A stretch of 64,000 nt of DNA from assembly GCA_035452965.1 (NCBI GenBank), contig DAOTCE010000010.1:62001-126000 (forward strand), read 5' to 3'. A model generated the notes under the pieces. It made no database searches and was not told the origin of the DNA. It saw nothing but the letters and a program-made list of their open reading frames with translations. This stretch comes from Candidatus Paceibacterota bacterium. GTDB taxonomy: Bacteria; Verrucomicrobiota; Verrucomicrobiia; Limisphaerales; UBA8199. Position numbers and translations under genes: made by a program. Shown in pieces: positions 1 to 10,887 of the stretch (positions within the stretch are counted from its first letter, which is position 1; each line of letters begins with the position of its first letter).

Positions 1-72
1 TACGTCCGCACTGCTAAACGGCGCAAGCGTTACTTTTCCACAATTTGTCCGCCGCGATGCCGCTCCACGTGT

Positions 73-103
73 GCAAAACGGGCCGGGTCTTGCGACCCGG
101 CCC
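73..103 (-). terminator. Rho-independent terminator after the Ig-domain gene
   Basis: A perfect 10 bp stem (GGGCCGGGTC, 80-89, against GACCCGGCCC, 94-103) closes a TTGC loop. Read on the minus strand it lies about 30 nt past the stop of the upstream Ig-domain gene and is followed by CGTTTTGC, a short T tract. Stem quality is high but the T run is short. Confidence 0.6.
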
Positions 104-134
104 CGCATTCAAGTTGCGCCTCACCGGCCCCGCC

Positions 135-2330
135 CTACTCGCTCTTGATGCTGTAGAACTTCTGCGTCCCGCTTGCGGTGATGGAGAACGATCCCGGCGT
201 GCCCGGGTTGATCTGCGCCGTGCGCGTCCAGGTGTTCAGCGGCGCGGCCACACTCGTGGATTCATACAGCACAAACTGCGAGCCCGAGCCGCCGCTGTAT
301 TGGATCTCCGTGGGTGTGATGCCGATGATGGTCACCGGCGTGGGGGCTGCAGCCGCGGTGGTGATGTCCTCGTAGCGGGTGGGAATGATCTGGAAGCCCG
401 CGCTCCGGTCGGGAGCTGTGCTGCCCAGGAAGTAGCTCATGGGCGCCGTGATGTTGACCGGCCCGGTCGGGATCGCCTGGCCTGAGAAAGCCGGTGTCAC
501 CGCCGCGTTGAAGAAGACTGTGAACCGGTCGCCGCTGGCGTTGGTGACCTGCAGGGTTTGCTGGCCGGTTCCGAAAGTGCCGGGGGCGCTAACGAAGTAA
601 ACGTTGGTCAGCGTCACCCGCGAGCCGATGTAGCTGCGCACCACGTTCGAGACCCCGCCGTAGCCGACGCCGTTGGTGAAGGTCAGCGGCAGCACATAGG
701 GCGTGGGCAGCGGGTTGTTGTGGCTGTTGGTGATCAGCATGTTGGACGGATCGCCCGAGTTGATGTTGATCTGCAACTGGCTGTTGAAGTGCGCCAGCGT
801 TCCGATGGCCGTGACGCTGTCCCCCACCGCCGGCCGGTCCGCCCCGTGCCCCGGCCAAAACACGCCGATGCCGCCCGTGGCGTCCTGGATCATGATGGAC
901 ATGTTCGCCGCGCCCGTCAGGTTGGTATAAACTGTCACCACGCCGGTCACCGACCACAGCGCGGTGGTGTTGGTCGGCAGATAGAAGGTGTCGTCCACAT
1001 GGCCCTTCAGATCGTAGATCGTGGTGGTGGGCACCGCGCTGGCGGAGACTACCGCGTTCGAGCCAATCCTCGTGCCGTATTCGTTCGAGACATCGCAGCG
1101 GTAGGTGCCCAGCGTCCCGTTGCCGCTTTGCAGGTTGGCGATGGTCAGCGTCGCCGTGCCGTCGCCGCTGACGTTGGCATTGGCTTCGGAAGCAACCGTG
1201 TTGCCGTTGTGATACCAGGCGTAGCTTAGGGTCCCGGGACCGGTCGCCCCGCAATACAGGGAGACGGTCTGGCCGTAGTAGGCGTTAGTGCTCACTGGCT
1301 GCTGGGTGATGGTGGGCGGCACCGGCGCCGAACTCACATTCACAATCGCCCCGCTGCTGGTGGCAAACTCACCGTGCGGAGTCGTAACGACAACGGTGTA
1401 GGTTCCGCTGTCGCCGGAGGTCGCGCTGGAGCGAATGAAGATGGGGGAGTTGCCGTTCTCATTGCTGACGTCCGAGCCGTTCTGCTTCCACTGGTAGGTC
1501 AGGTTCCGGAGCCCCTGGCCATTGGCCACCGCCACGAGGGTGAAACCCTGGTTTTCAAAGACATTGGTGCCGGCCGGCTGGTAAACGACCTGAGGCGCAA
1601 AGGCATTGGTCGCCCACACGCTCTGCGCCGCTTCGTCGAAGGTGGTGGCGACGCAGAGGTTGCTGATGACTCCGACCCACGCCCCGGAGCTGGGCTGCCG
1701 GAAGGCAAAGGCGACAGGAGCGGGAGGATTTGCGACGGCATCGCTCGTAACCAGAGCGGTTTCAAAGGAATCAATCGGGTTGACCCAGAGCGCGGCTGCG
1801 GCTGATGCAATCCCGTTGACCTCGCCCGTGGTCGGATTCCAGCCGACCACCACCTGATAGTCAACATTGGTGGCGAGATCAACCGGGTATGTCTGGTTGG
1901 GGGTGCCGGCGGCACCAGCAATACCCAGCCGCCAGGTTCCCGGCTGGGTCCCCGCCAGGTAAAACGCCCTGCACTGAAAAGCAGTGCTCGCATTCTTAAA
2001 GTGCGCGAAGTATTGCGAGGACGTCGGCAGAGTAGCGCACCTGACGGTGAAACTGGCGTAGAGTATCTGCACTCCGTTGGTGTAAGCGCACCCCTCTGTC
2101 GTGCATAGCAGCCGGTTAACGTCGGCGGCCAGCGCGCCTGAGTTCTGCAGCTTCTGCCCGGATATAGTCGCGCCGGTGGCGGCACCGCTATGGTTGGCCC
2201 AGTTGCCGCCGGCGACATCAACGATATACCCGTCGGCATAGTTGAAGCCTTCATAATAGATCACGTCGGCGGAGACGCTGACCAGGGCGAGACAGGAGAG
2301 TAAGGAGGCTAGTAGGATTTTTTTCATCAT
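135..2330 (-). CDS. Secreted Ig-like domain protein with C-terminal OB-fold-like region
   Basis: The start is placed at the MMKKILLASL double methionine (731 aa), because it begins a clear Sec signal peptide (residues 1-21, ending VSVSA) that longer starts would bury. Residues 22-240 form a beta-rich region opening with VIYYEGFNYADG. Two Ig-like domains follow: about 246-332 (YQWKQNGSDV, SGDSGTYTV) and about 338-430 (YAWYHNGNTV, LGTYRCDVSNEYG). From about 437 to 600 the pattern ALWSVTGVVTVYTN ... IMIQDATGGIGVF resembles the OB-fold units of secreted YhcR-type proteins. The ligand is unknown; cell-surface adhesion or substrate binding is inferred. A terminator follows the gene. The secreted Ig assignment is secure; the OB-fold call is moderate. 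Confidence 0.75.
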   Translation of the reverse strand: MMKKILLASLLSCLALVSVSADVIYYEGFNYADGYIVDVAGGNWANHSGAATGATISGQKLQNSGALAADVNRLLCTTEGCAYTNGVQILYASFTVRCATLPTSSQYFAHFKNASTAFQCRAFYLAGTQPGTWRLGIAGAAGTPNQTYPVDLATNVDYQVVVGWNPTTGEVNGIASAAAALWVNPIDSFETALVTSDAVANPPAPVAFAFRQPSSGAWVGVISNLCVATTFDEAAQSVWATNAFAPQVVYQPAGTNVFENQGFTLVAVANGQGLRNLTYQWKQNGSDVSNENGNSPIFIRSSATSGDSGTYTVVVTTPHGEFATSSGAIVNVSSAPVPPTITQQPVSTNAYYGQTVSLYCGATGPGTLSYAWYHNGNTVASEANANVSGDGTATLTIANLQSGNGTLGTYRCDVSNEYGTRIGSNAVVSASAVPTTTIYDLKGHVDDTFYLPTNTTALWSVTGVVTVYTNLTGAANMSIMIQDATGGIGVFWPGHGADRPAVGDSVTAIGTLAHFNSQLQININSGDPSNMLITNSHNNPLPTPYVLPLTFTNGVGYGGVSNVVRSYIGSRVTLTNVYFVSAPGTFGTGQQTLQVTNASGDRFTVFFNAAVTPAFSGQAIPTGPVNITAPMSYFLGSTAPDRSAGFQIIPTRYEDITTAAAAPTPVTIIGITPTEIQYSGGSGSQFVLYESTSVAAPLNTWTRTAQINPGTPGSFSITASGTQKFYSIKSE

Positions 2331-3104
2331 GTTGTGCTGTTTGTTGTTTTGCCCAGCATTAGCCCACATCTCTCGTTCGCCGGGGGACTGCCAGCGACAT
2401 CTTCCGGACTTCGTGCCAGGCGTTCCGTTAGGTCTGATCATACCATCACGCTTTCGGCCTGGAGACGCAAGCCATTTCTGCCTGCGACTTATTCACAAAC
2501 TAGTGACATTATGGCAATAATCCTGGGGACTTCCCGTTCTGGCACCAGCCTCCTTACGCCACCACTTTCGCCAGCTCCCTTGAGGTTCAGAGTTCGAGGT
2601 TGGATGCTCGATGTTCTCTCTCCGTCTTCTACTCTCAATCGGTCTCCCCGGCCGCCGTCCCGCCTACTGGCTCCGACTTTCCCCCAAGGCTGAGGCACCC
2701 CCCACGCCCAAGCCAGCCACAGCGATGAGACGGTGACAATCCGGCGGGACTACGGTGTGGTTCCCATGGGGGTCGGGCCCCATGGGAACCACACCGGGAT
2801 ACAACGGGTGTCACAGCGTTGTCACACCGGGGCGGCAACTCGGTCCAGGAATATGGAATTGGATCCCGGTAGAGGTAACTAAGGGCGCAGAATCCGCACA
2901 AGCCACTGTTCTTATGGCACTTACACTATTACCACCAGCAAACGCCAGGTTTATGGAAGTGGCAGGCCCTTAAGTTCGGCGGTCTGATGGGGAAACCGCT
3001 GGCGAGTGTGCCATCCTGGCACACTTGGGCTGCTCCCTAGAGCCCGTTCCCAGCCTGCCCCCGTCTTGGACTTTGCCCGGGCGGTGGGGTATCTTCTGGT
3101 TGCT
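2331..3104. other. Divergent intergenic region carrying repeat copy A
   Basis: This 774 bp spacer separates the minus-strand Ig gene from the plus-strand RMD1-like gene. It holds the dispersed repeat (2664-2855). Before it, about 2581-2640, is a word-like degenerate tract (GAGGTTCAGAGTTCGAGGTT and relatives). No ORF here has a family match or convincing ribosome-binding site. Promoters for both flanking genes must lie here but I could not place them with confidence. Confidence 0.6.
2664..2855 (+). repeat. Dispersed intergenic repeat, copy A (192 bp)
   Basis: This segment aligns over its whole length with the reverse complement of 25028-25218. Shared blocks include CTACTGGCTCC/CTACCGGCTCC, CCCCCAAG, GAGGCACCCC, GAGACGG, CCGGCGGGACTACGGTGTG and GTCACAGCGTT-like words. 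At its centre is an inverted repeat with 19 bp arms (2753-2771 and 2778-2796) around a 6 nt loop; each arm contains CCCATGGG. No transposase or ORF is associated with it. It looks like a REP or MITE-type element. Identity is clear by eye; mechanism is unknown. Confidence 0.8.
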
Positions 3105-4271
3105 ATGATTGCGTCCATGGACCAAGCCAAAACCCCTGAGCGCAAGGTCCCCGCGCCGAGAATCAGGCAATATACCGGGGAGGTCGTCTATATCTACGCG
3201 TTTGATGTGGCGTACGATATGACCCGCCAGCCGGTGCGGGAGTTGCTGGGCCAGCCCGTGGCGCAGTTTGTTGTGGACGCGAGCAAACCGAGCCCGCGCG
3301 AGCGTTTTTTCTACCAACCCGGAATGGTCCGCCTGCCGCCGATGGAGCGCATCGGTCCGCACGGGCAGGTGCGCGTTGGGCGGGTCATCAAGCTCCTGCC
3401 AGTCGGCGCCATCAGCATCTGTGTTCACGTGCCCTTTGCGGTCGAGCACGTCGAGGATCTCGTTGGTTATCACGACCTCCAGTTCAGCAACGGCTCGCTC
3501 AGTGAGGAGGTGCGGCGCTTGGCGGAAGAAGTGCGCGGTGAGCTGGCAGCCCACTACGTCCAGCCCGTGCGCCAGCTTGAGGAGGAAGAGGCCTACACCG
3601 TTTTCTGCATCGAATCCCCGATGCTCAACCCGGAAGGCGCGGCGGTGAGCGCGGAGGCCTGGTGGCGCGCGCACCGCCGGGCCGTGGCTTCGCTGCTGAC
3701 TCAGGAGCCCGACGCCGACCACCTGTCCAAACAGGAGGCCGAAGAATCCACCGGCCGCTTCCTCAGCTATTACGAGCGCGACCTCGTGGTGATAGACTGG
3801 GATGCGGCGTTGATTATTGACGAGCCACAGAACTTCGCGGAGACGCTCTACGTGATGGAGCTGGCCAATGTGCAACTGGCCGAGCTCGAGGCCTACGACC
3901 GTATCCTGGACGATTCGCTGGACCGGGCGTATCGCGACCTCAACGCCCGTCCGCCCCGGGGCCGCGCCGGTATCTTGCGGGAGCTGCGGGAAATCCGGAT
4001 TGACCTGGCGCGTTTCAGCGATGAGCTGTCGAACATCACCAAGTTCTTTGGGGACTGGCACCTGGCCCGCATCTACGAGAACATCTCGGCGCGGTTTCAT
4101 CTGGCCGACTGGCATCGCACTATTGACAAGAAGCTGCAGACGCTCGACGACCTGTACGAAATCCTCAATCAGGATCGCACCAACCGCTACATGATCATCC
4201 TGGAGCTGGCAATTGTCCTGCTATTCGTGATTGACCTGGTGATCCTGGTGCTCGGGATCCACGGACCTTGA
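3105..4271 (+). CDS. RMD1/YagE family protein (DUF155)
   Basis: This 388 aa protein fits the RMD1/YagE (DUF155) family. The diagnostic C-terminal half includes FLSYYERDLVVIDWDAALI, a charged helical stretch ending SNITKFFGDWHLARIY, then YEILNQDRTNRYMI and one terminal transmembrane helix (ELAIVLLFVIDLVILVLGI). Eukaryotic members act in mitochondria or meiotic division; the bacterial role is unknown, so only a tail-anchored membrane protein can be stated. The first ATG of the open frame (3006) would add a non-conserved leader, so MIASMDQ (3105) or MDQAKT (3117) is preferred. It stands alone on the plus strand. Confidence 0.75.
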   Translation: MIASMDQAKTPERKVPAPRIRQYTGEVVYIYAFDVAYDMTRQPVRELLGQPVAQFVVDASKPSPRERFFYQPGMVRLPPMERIGPHGQVRVGRVIKLLPVGAISICVHVPFAVEHVEDLVGYHDLQFSNGSLSEEVRRLAEEVRGELAAHYVQPVRQLEEEEAYTVFCIESPMLNPEGAAVSAEAWWRAHRRAVASLLTQEPDADHLSKQEAEESTGRFLSYYERDLVVIDWDAALIIDEPQNFAETLYVMELANVQLAELEAYDRILDDSLDRAYRDLNARPPRGRAGILRELREIRIDLARFSDELSNITKFFGDWHLARIYENISARFHLADWHRTIDKKLQTLDDLYEILNQDRTNRYMIILELAIVLLFVIDLVILVLGIHGP

Positions 4272-4344
4272 ACCGGCCGGGGGCCGGCGCGGCGACAGCG
4301 AATGGGCCGGGTGTCCCAATCGCACGCAGCTTGGTGAGGGGAGC

Positions 4345-5574
4345 CTATTTGCTCGCGGCAGCAGGCAGCAGGAAGAGCCGGGCGTCGCCGGCATCGAGCG
4401 AGATTTGCAGGCCGGGCATGTCGGGGCTGTCGTCTGCAACGGGCGCCGCCTGGCCGGTAACCGGGCTGACTTCCAGCACGGCGGCGTGCGGGGCGTCGAA
4501 TTCAACTGTGGGCCAGGCGCTGTAGGCGAAATGGTAGTTCTGCAACAGAGCGGCCCGGCGGCCGTCGGCGTGGGCGAACGCGCCCAGCAGATAGTCGCCG
4601 GGGGTCAGGGAGCGGATGGGGCTGCCCTGGAGGGCCGCAGCGTGATCGCTCTTGGGCCGGACGCGGTAAACGCCTGTGCTGGTGAGCTGCATCAGCGTGG
4701 GGCCGAGTTGTTTGAGCCTGCTGTTGAGGCGGCGGGCTTCCTCATAATGACGGGTGCGCTTGCCGTCGCGGCGGATGATGGCGCCGCCTTTGGGAAACTC
4801 GTCGCCGGGGGGCGTCCAGTAACAGAAGTACATCACCCCTTTGGCGCCGTAGGCCAGTGAGGCATTGATCTGCCAGCGGAGCTGGGCTTCGGTCGGGTCG
4901 GTGTGCGGCCCGTAGGGCATGGTATTGAAGAAATTCCAGAACGGGATGTTCCCGGCAAGGGATTGCTGGCGCATGTCCTCGAGGTTCTGGCAGTAGCCGT
5001 CCCGCCCGTCGGCTTCGGGCGAAAACCTCGGGTAGTGGTCCATGCTCAGCACGTCGGGGCGAACTTCGCGCAAAAAGCGGGCGACGTGCTCGGCGTAATT
5101 GCTGGTGCCCAGCGCCCAGGCGGGGGCGTAGTTGGGGAAGAGGTTGATGTAGGCAAGTTTGCCGGGCCGGGCCAGGCGCAGCGCATCTACCGTCTTGCGC
5201 AAATCTGGAAACGCGCCGGGGCCAGGTTCGTCGCTGAGTGAGTAACCCCAGCAGGCCGGGCCGTCGGGCAAACGATCCGGGGGCAAGCCGGCCATGGAGA
5301 CGATGGTCTTGAGCCCCTGCTTCTCGCAGAGACGGATTTGATTCGACACCGCCGCGGGAGTCGTCGCGCCGAAGTTGCCGATTATGAAAGTAAAGTTGGC
5401 CTCCGCGATCTCGGCAAACCGCGCGTCGGTCTGCTCGTTGGCAGGCGGGTCCACCCAAAACCCCACCGCGAACCGGTCCTGGATGAAGCGCGGGTCGGCG
5501 GCAGCGGCATGGCCCAGTTGCGTAATCACAGCCAGGACGGTTGCCGTGAGGAAGTAGTAAGTGCGATTAAACAT
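4345..5574 (-). CDS. Secreted TIM-barrel protein, putative glycoside hydrolase
   Basis: This 409 aa protein begins with a Sec signal peptide (MFNRTYYFLTATVLAVITQL, cleavage near HAAAA). The body reads like a TIM-barrel glycoside hydrolase: ANFTFIIGNFG, a GYSLSDEPGPGAFPDL segment with an acidic pair typical of barrel active sites, SMDHYPRF, WNFFNTMPYG and GVMYFCYWTPP near the end of the barrel, then a beta-rich C-terminal domain from about residue 290. I cannot assign a GH family or substrate. It lies 88 nt downstream of treZ on the same strand and may share its transcript, which would fit carbohydrate metabolism. Confidence 0.55.
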   Translation of the reverse strand: MFNRTYYFLTATVLAVITQLGHAAAADPRFIQDRFAVGFWVDPPANEQTDARFAEIAEANFTFIIGNFGATTPAAVSNQIRLCEKQGLKTIVSMAGLPPDRLPDGPACWGYSLSDEPGPGAFPDLRKTVDALRLARPGKLAYINLFPNYAPAWALGTSNYAEHVARFLREVRPDVLSMDHYPRFSPEADGRDGYCQNLEDMRQQSLAGNIPFWNFFNTMPYGPHTDPTEAQLRWQINASLAYGAKGVMYFCYWTPPGDEFPKGGAIIRRDGKRTRHYEEARRLNSRLKQLGPTLMQLTSTGVYRVRPKSDHAAALQGSPIRSLTPGDYLLGAFAHADGRRAALLQNYHFAYSAWPTVEFDAPHAAVLEVSPVTGQAAPVADDSPDMPGLQISLDAGDARLFLLPAAASK

Positions 5575-5662
5575 GGGCGAGAGATTAGCAGCCTGCGGTG
5601 ATTTGCAAAGAGCGGGCTTGCTGGTTCGAGCGTTGGGACTTCAAGGCGCTGGAAGCTACGTG

Positions 5663-7513
5663 TTACCCGGGGGCCCCGGATCGGAGCGCCAGCGCGGATT
5701 TTGCCGGCAGGGGCAATCTTATCCTGCCGTTGGAAAACAACTCCTTCGGGACAAGACTTCCGGGGCCGTCCCACCTGCCGTCGGCTGAGTTCAGCAGCGC
5801 GAGCCACCGGCCGGGCGAGGCACTCGCCGTTACGGTAGCGAGGCGGTCTGAATAGTTGAAAGCCAGCAGGAACCGGGCGCCGCCGCTCGAATAGCTTACC
5901 AGCAAGACTCGATCGGACCGAAGCGCGCGCACTTTGATTGGGTATGTTGCGGTGGTGGTCAGAGCGGGCAAGGTCCTGCGCAACCGCATCAACTCCCGGT
6001 AAAACGCGCGCAGCAGGCGGTGCGTTCGCTTCTTCCGCAACGCATGATTGAGTTTCGAGCTTTCGAAGGTGGCCCGGTCCTGCGGGTCTGGCGGTCTTCC
6101 CCGCCACCCGAAGGCCGCCAACTCCGCCCGCCGCCCGGCGCGCACGGTCTGAATGACCGGCGCGCTGCTGTGGCTGATGAAGTAATGGAAGGGCGCCAGT
6201 TCGCCATACTCCTCACCCATGAACAGCAGTGGAATGAAGGGCGACAAGAGCACATTGGCGGCAGCCAGTTTACGGGCCTCGAAGGGTATCAACGTTGCCA
6301 GCCGCTCTCCACGGAGCCGATTGCCCGCCTGGTCATGGTTCTGGCTGTACACCACGAATGATTGGACCGCCTGACTTACCTTGCTGGAGCTACCCCCGCG
6401 TTTCCGTGCGCCCCGGAAGCGGCTCTTGGTGGTTCTGGCCGCCCTCCAAACTCTGGCAAACTGGGCTGCGCCACCGAAGCGCGCGTAGTAACCTGTTTGC
6501 TCGCGCGTAAGCAATACGTGGAGGCAGTGATGAAAATCGTCCCTCCACTCCGCGTCCAAGCCCACGCCAGCCGGTGCGCCTGCGGGAATACGGCGCACGA
6601 TGTCCAAACCACCTTCGCCGATGAGATGGAAGGGGCGTTTGAGTGTGTCCGCCTGCCGGTGGCAGGCTTGCGCCAATTCACCCAAGAAGGGCGAGGCAGA
6701 TGAATCGCGAATCGCGTGGATTGCATCGAGCCGCAGGGAGTCAATGTGGAATTCCGTTTGCCAATACAGCGCGTTCTCGATGAAGAAGCGGCGCACGTCA
6801 GCGCCGGGCCGGCCCGCAAAATCCAGCGCTTGGCCCCAGGGTGTGGAATGGGATTCCATGAAGTAGGGCCCAAACTCGCTGAGGTGATTTCCCTCGGGCC
6901 CCAGGTGGTTGTAAACCACATCCAGCACGACAGCCAGGCCGGCCCGATGGGCGGCATTGACCAGCCGTTTAAGACCTGCCGGCCCGCCGTAGGAGTTCTG
7001 CGCCGCATACGGGAAGACGCCGTCATAGCCCCAGTTTCGGCTGCCGGTAAACTGCGCTACCGGCATCAGCTCCAGGGCCGTGACACCCAAATCTCTCAGT
7101 TCAGCCAAATGCGGGATGGCAGCCTCAAAGGTCCCCTCCGTCGTGAACGTTCCCACATGCAACTCATACAGAACATAGTCCTTCAACCGCACACCCGCCC
7201 ACTTCTCATCCGTCCAGGGGAATGCGGGAGCGACAAGCGCCGACGCGCCATGCACACCGTCCGGCTGGTAGCGCGAGGCTGGATCGGGAAACGCGTGCCG
7301 TCCGTCCAGGCGGTACAGATAGCGGGTCCCGGGCGTTGCGTCCTCGACTACCGTCGCATGGTAACCGCCGTCGTGCCGGGTGAGACGCGCCACCTCCCGC
7401 TTCGGCTTTGACAGCAGCACCTCCACGCGCTCGACGCGGGGCGCCCAGACGAGAAAGCGCCAGCGCCTGCCGCCGAGATAGGTCGCGCCCAGCGTCACCC
7501 GCGTCCATTTCAT
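5663..7513 (-). CDS. treZ: Malto-oligosyltrehalose trehalohydrolase
   Basis: TreZ releases trehalose from maltooligosyl-trehalose, normally made by TreY. The 616 aa protein has an N-terminal CBM48-like domain (1-100, [16 protein letters not shown]), then a GH13 barrel with [14 protein letters not shown] and [12 protein letters not shown] (about 198-209). Catalytic candidates are Asp263 ([11 protein letters not shown]), Glu300 (LIGEGGLD) and Asp394 ([10 protein letters not shown]). The ATG overlaps the treS stop as ATGA, indicating translational coupling. No treY is present in the window, which is unusual. A branching enzyme (GlgB) is the nearest alternative, but the IHAIRDSS and QNHDQAGNR motifs favour TreZ. 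Confidence 0.9.
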   Translation of the reverse strand: MKWTRVTLGATYLGGRRWRFLVWAPRVERVEVLLSKPKREVARLTRHDGGYHATVVEDATPGTRYLYRLDGRHAFPDPASRYQPDGVHGASALVAPAFPWTDEKWAGVRLKDYVLYELHVGTFTTEGTFEAAIPHLAELRDLGVTALELMPVAQFTGSRNWGYDGVFPYAAQNSYGGPAGLKRLVNAAHRAGLAVVLDVVYNHLGPEGNHLSEFGPYFMESHSTPWGQALDFAGRPGADVRRFFIENALYWQTEFHIDSLRLDAIHAIRDSSASPFLGELAQACHRQADTLKRPFHLIGEGGLDIVRRIPAGAPAGVGLDAEWRDDFHHCLHVLLTREQTGYYARFGGAAQFARVWRAARTTKSRFRGARKRGGSSSKVSQAVQSFVVYSQNHDQAGNRLRGERLATLIPFEARKLAAANVLLSPFIPLLFMGEEYGELAPFHYFISHSSAPVIQTVRAGRRAELAAFGWRGRPPDPQDRATFESSKLNHALRKKRTHRLLRAFYRELMRLRRTLPALTTTATYPIKVRALRSDRVLLVSYSSGGARFLLAFNYSDRLATVTASASPGRWLALLNSADGRWDGPGSLVPKELFSNGRIRLPLPAKSALALRSGAPG

Positions 7514-10500
7514 AGCGCCGGGCGCGCGTGGAGCAACTGCAGAATCCCCTCGCAGGCGGGCCTAACCAGCGCCAGTCGCCGGGTGAGGTGATCGCCCAGT
7601 TCCTCCACGGTGCGGTGGAGCAGATGAATCTCCAATAAGGGTTGAAGCTCCTCGTCCCGGGCGGGCAGGAGCGGCGAGCGGCCCAGCGCAGCGAGATAAC
7701 CGTTCAAGAATGCGACACTGGTCCAAAGTCGCCAGCAAGCGGCCCAGCGCTCGGGCCTGTCCCTGGTGCTGGCGTCCAGCCGGCCCAACTCGGCCTGCCG
7801 GGCGAGCGCAGTATCCGCGGCATAGCGGAACGAGCAGAGCATCCCGGTCACATCGCGCAGCACCAGGCGCTTGATGCGGCGTTCACTGACGGGCTGGCCC
7901 GGCTCACCTTCAAAATCCACGATCATGAAGTCCTTGCCAGTATGCAGGATCTGCTTCAGCCCATAATCGCCATGGCAACGGATTCGCGCCGCGCTGACGC
8001 GCAGCGCCAGCAGGGCCTGACAACGCTTGAGAATCGCCGGTTCCTGCTCAAGCACCCGGTTCGCGGGCGGTAGCGCGGCCGCCGGCAGCCGGGACAGGTT
8101 ATCCCGCAATCTCAGCAGATTGTGCCGGGTCGTGTTGCGCATGGTCTGATACAGGCCGCGCTGGTAGTACGAGGTCCAGGGTTCCGGTGCGAACTCCGGG
8201 GCATTCGGTTCAGAGGCGAGGGCCTGATGCAGCTCGGCGGTCCGCACACCGAGCAACCGGGCGGATTCAAGATACGTGCCGATCAACTCCGGCACTTCAG
8301 CGGGAATACCCTGCCGGGCGAGTTGAACAAGCGGCTTGTTGGCGGGGGGGAATCTCCTGCCTTCGGTGGACAGGGAAAGCACCCGCTCGTAATAGCGATC
8401 CAGGGCGCGCAACGTGTATTCCCAGCCGCTCTCGGCTTTGGGGAGCCAGCTATGAACCGCTGCCAGGCCTAGCCGCTCGCCGTCGGCGCGATGGTATTCC
8501 AACGCACCCGCCAAAGGCGGCGCGTGCGGGAAGCCCCGGTCGGTGAAGAAACGCCCCAGCTCGAGTTCGGGGTTAATGCCCCAGTGCAACCGGCGGAACA
8601 ACTTCAAGACGAATCGTTCGCCGTACCGGATGGACGTGTGGCGCTGGGAGGCCTTGAGCGAGGTGCTTTCCAGGGCCGCGGCCACCCGGCGCGACACGGT
8701 GCGCAACAGCGGCCCGCGCCAGGCCACCACGTTGCCTTCCCGGCCCTTGAGCCGGCGGCGGCGGGCGATGAGATCCAGCAGGCCAATGTCGAAGCCGCGC
8801 AGGCCCAGCGCGTCATACAGCACCCCGCGTTGCTTCGATTGTGCGAGGGTAACTACGGCGACGACACGCTGGGGTTCGTCGCGGCGCAGGCGTGCCGCTT
8901 CACTGCCCGCGGCAAAGGCCAGCGGCACCAAATACCACTCCGCATCAGCGCCGGCATATTCCACTTGCCAAAGTGTCAGAAAGGACATGACCGGTCCCAG
9001 CGGCACAGCCTCCGCCTCTTTTAGTGTGGCGGACTTGACGGCTTTCGCCGCCGGCGGGAACCATTTCATCGCGCGCAGGAACGGGACAAACGCCTTTTCC
9101 AGGGCGGACCTCAAGCGCTCGGACAGGACCTCTTCCCAGTGCTTTGCGACCGTGATTTCGGCGCGCGCCTCGGGCGGCCCAGGCTTGGCCCGCGCGCTAC
9201 CGGCAAGCGACGGCTCCAACGAGAACCAGTAAAAGCCGTGCGGGCCGAGGGTCAAGAGGAAAGGCAGCTCCCCAATGGTCGGGAACGGCGTGCGGCCAAA
9301 CAACTCGACCGGAGTGCGCCGCTTGAAAACCGAGAGGTCCAATTGAACCGGCTGGGGATATCGCGAGAGGTTCGCCACCACCAACAAGATCTCCCGCTCA
9401 TGGCGCAAAATGTAAGCGAGAACCTTGCGGTTCTGCGGCGCGAGGAATTCGACTCGCCCCTCCCCCAGGGCGCGCCAGCCTTTGCGGAGGGCCAGCACTC
9501 GGCGCATCCACCACAGTAGGGAATGGGGATTGCGGAGCTGCGCGTCCACGTTCACCGCTTCATAATGATATTCGGGGTCCAGGGTGATGGGCAGATACAG
9601 CCTCTGCGGGTTTGCGCGTGAAAACCCCGCGTTCTGGTCCGCGCTCCACTGCATCGGTGTGCGCACGCCGTTGCGGTCGCCCAGGTAGATGTTGTCCCCC
9701 ATTCCGATCTCGTCCCCATAGTAGAGCACCGGCGTTCCCGGCAGCGACAGCAGCAACCCATTCAACAGCTCGATCCGCTTGCGGTCGTTGCCCAGCAGCG
9801 GTGCCAGCCGCCGGCGGATCCCGAGGTTGAGCCGCGCCTGGTGGACATGCGCATACATGCGATACATGTAGTCACGCTCCTCGTCGGTGACCATTTCGAG
9901 GGTCAGCTCATCGTGATTGCGCAGGAATAACGCCCACTGGCTGGTCTCCGGTATGGGAGGGGTTTGCTCCAGGATGTCCACGATCGGCGTGCGGTCTTCC
10001 ATTCGCACCGCCATGAACAGGCGCGGCATGAGCGGGAAGTGATAGGCCATGTGACATTCGTCGCCCCGACCCTGGCCGAAATAGGTCACCGCATCCTCCG
10101 GCCATTGGTTGGCCTCGGCCAGCAGCATCCGGTCCTCATACCGCTCGTCCACATGCACGCGCAGCCGCTTCAAGAAGGCATGCGTTTGCGGCAGGTTCTC
10201 ACAGTTGGTGGCGTCCTGCTCGTAGAGGTAGGGCACCGCGTCCAACCGCAGCCCGTCCACACCCAGGTCGAGCCAGAAGTCCAGCGCCTTGATGATCGCC
10301 TCGTGCACGTCGGGGCTGTCGTAGTTGAGGTCGGGCTGGTGGGAGAAGAACCGGTGCCAGTAGTAGGCCCCCGCAACGTGGTCCCAGGTCCAGTTCGAGG
10401 TTTCCACGTCCTTGAAGATGATCCGCGCCTCTTGGTAGCGGTCAGTCGTGCTGCTCCAGGTGTAGAAGTCTCGCCAACGGCTCCCGGGCGCCGCGTGCCG

Positions 10501-10887
10501 CGCCCGCTGAAACCACTGGTGTTGATCGGAGGTGTGGTTCAAGACCAACTCAGTGATGACCCGCAGCCCGCGCTGATGCGCCTCGCGCAGGAAGACTTGG
10601 AAATCTTTCAGCGTGCCGTATTGTGGGTGGACAGCGCAGTAGTCGGCGATGTCGTAGCCGTCATCCTTCAGTGGGGAGGGGTAAAATGGCAGCAGCCAGA
10701 CTGCCGTTACTCCCAGGTCCTTCAAATAGTCCAGCTTTTCCGTCAGGCCCTGAAAGTCGCCGCAGCCGTCACCGTTGCCGTCGTGAAATGAGCGGACATG
10801 CACTTCGTAGATGACCCCGCTTTTGTACCAGAGCGGGTCGGGGGCCAGCCCTTCGCGGTTGCGGTTGCGGTCAGCCATGACAGTCAC
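7510..10887 (-). CDS. treS: Trehalose synthase-maltokinase fusion
   Basis: The 1125 aa protein fuses two enzymes. Residues about 1-560 are TreS (GH13), interconverting maltose and trehalose: [31 protein letters not shown], Asp216 ([11 protein letters not shown]), Glu258 ([11 protein letters not shown]) and Asp326 ([13 protein letters not shown]). Residues about 640-1110 are a maltokinase (Pep2/Mak) with catalytic-loop [10 protein letters not shown] near residue 970 and IVDFEGEP, making maltose 1-phosphate. The start is GTG in a GTGA overlap with the otsAB stop; an ATG nine bases on (MADRNRN) is also possible. Maltose 1-phosphate normally feeds GlgE, which is absent here. Confidence 0.93.
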   Translation of the reverse strand: MTVMADRNRNREGLAPDPLWYKSGVIYEVHVRSFHDGNGDGCGDFQGLTEKLDYLKDLGVTAVWLLPFYPSPLKDDGYDIADYCAVHPQYGTLKDFQVFLREAHQRGLRVITELVLNHTSDQHQWFQRARHAAPGSRWRDFYTWSSTTDRYQEARIIFKDVETSNWTWDHVAGAYYWHRFFSHQPDLNYDSPDVHEAIIKALDFWLDLGVDGLRLDAVPYLYEQDATNCENLPQTHAFLKRLRVHVDERYEDRMLLAEANQWPEDAVTYFGQGRGDECHMAYHFPLMPRLFMAVRMEDRTPIVDILEQTPPIPETSQWALFLRNHDELTLEMVTDEERDYMYRMYAHVHQARLNLGIRRRLAPLLGNDRKRIELLNGLLLSLPGTPVLYYGDEIGMGDNIYLGDRNGVRTPMQWSADQNAGFSRANPQRLYLPITLDPEYHYEAVNVDAQLRNPHSLLWWMRRVLALRKGWRALGEGRVEFLAPQNRKVLAYILRHEREILLVVANLSRYPQPVQLDLSVFKRRTPVELFGRTPFPTIGELPFLLTLGPHGFYWFSLEPSLAGSARAKPGPPEARAEITVAKHWEEVLSERLRSALEKAFVPFLRAMKWFPPAAKAVKSATLKEAEAVPLGPVMSFLTLWQVEYAGADAEWYLVPLAFAAGSEAARLRRDEPQRVVAVVTLAQSKQRGVLYDALGLRGFDIGLLDLIARRRRLKGREGNVVAWRGPLLRTVSRRVAAALESTSLKASQRHTSIRYGERFVLKLFRRLHWGINPELELGRFFTDRGFPHAPPLAGALEYHRADGERLGLAAVHSWLPKAESGWEYTLRALDRYYERVLSLSTEGRRFPPANKPLVQLARQGIPAEVPELIGTYLESARLLGVRTAELHQALASEPNAPEFAPEPWTSYYQRGLYQTMRNTTRHNLLRLRDNLSRLPAAALPPANRVLEQEPAILKRCQALLALRVSAARIRCHGDYGLKQILHTGKDFMIVDFEGEPGQPVSERRIKRLVLRDVTGMLCSFRYAADTALARQAELGRLDASTRDRPERWAACWRLWTSVAFLNGYLAALGRSPLLPARDEELQPLLEIHLLHRTVEELGDHLTRRLALVRPACEGILQLLHARPAL

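Noticed and set aside
2755..2973. Conserved peptide (PMGxTPGYxGCxSV) in repeat copies A and B
   Set aside because: The frame is shared, but differences between copies are mostly amino-acid changing and neither has a ribosome-binding site. It reflects DNA repeat identity, not a protein.
3010..3030. Sigma54-type -24/-12 promoter before the RMD1-like gene (TGGCACACTTGGGCTGC)
   Set aside because: The GG to GC spacing is nine instead of ten bases and it lacks the TTGC element, so it does not meet the consensus.
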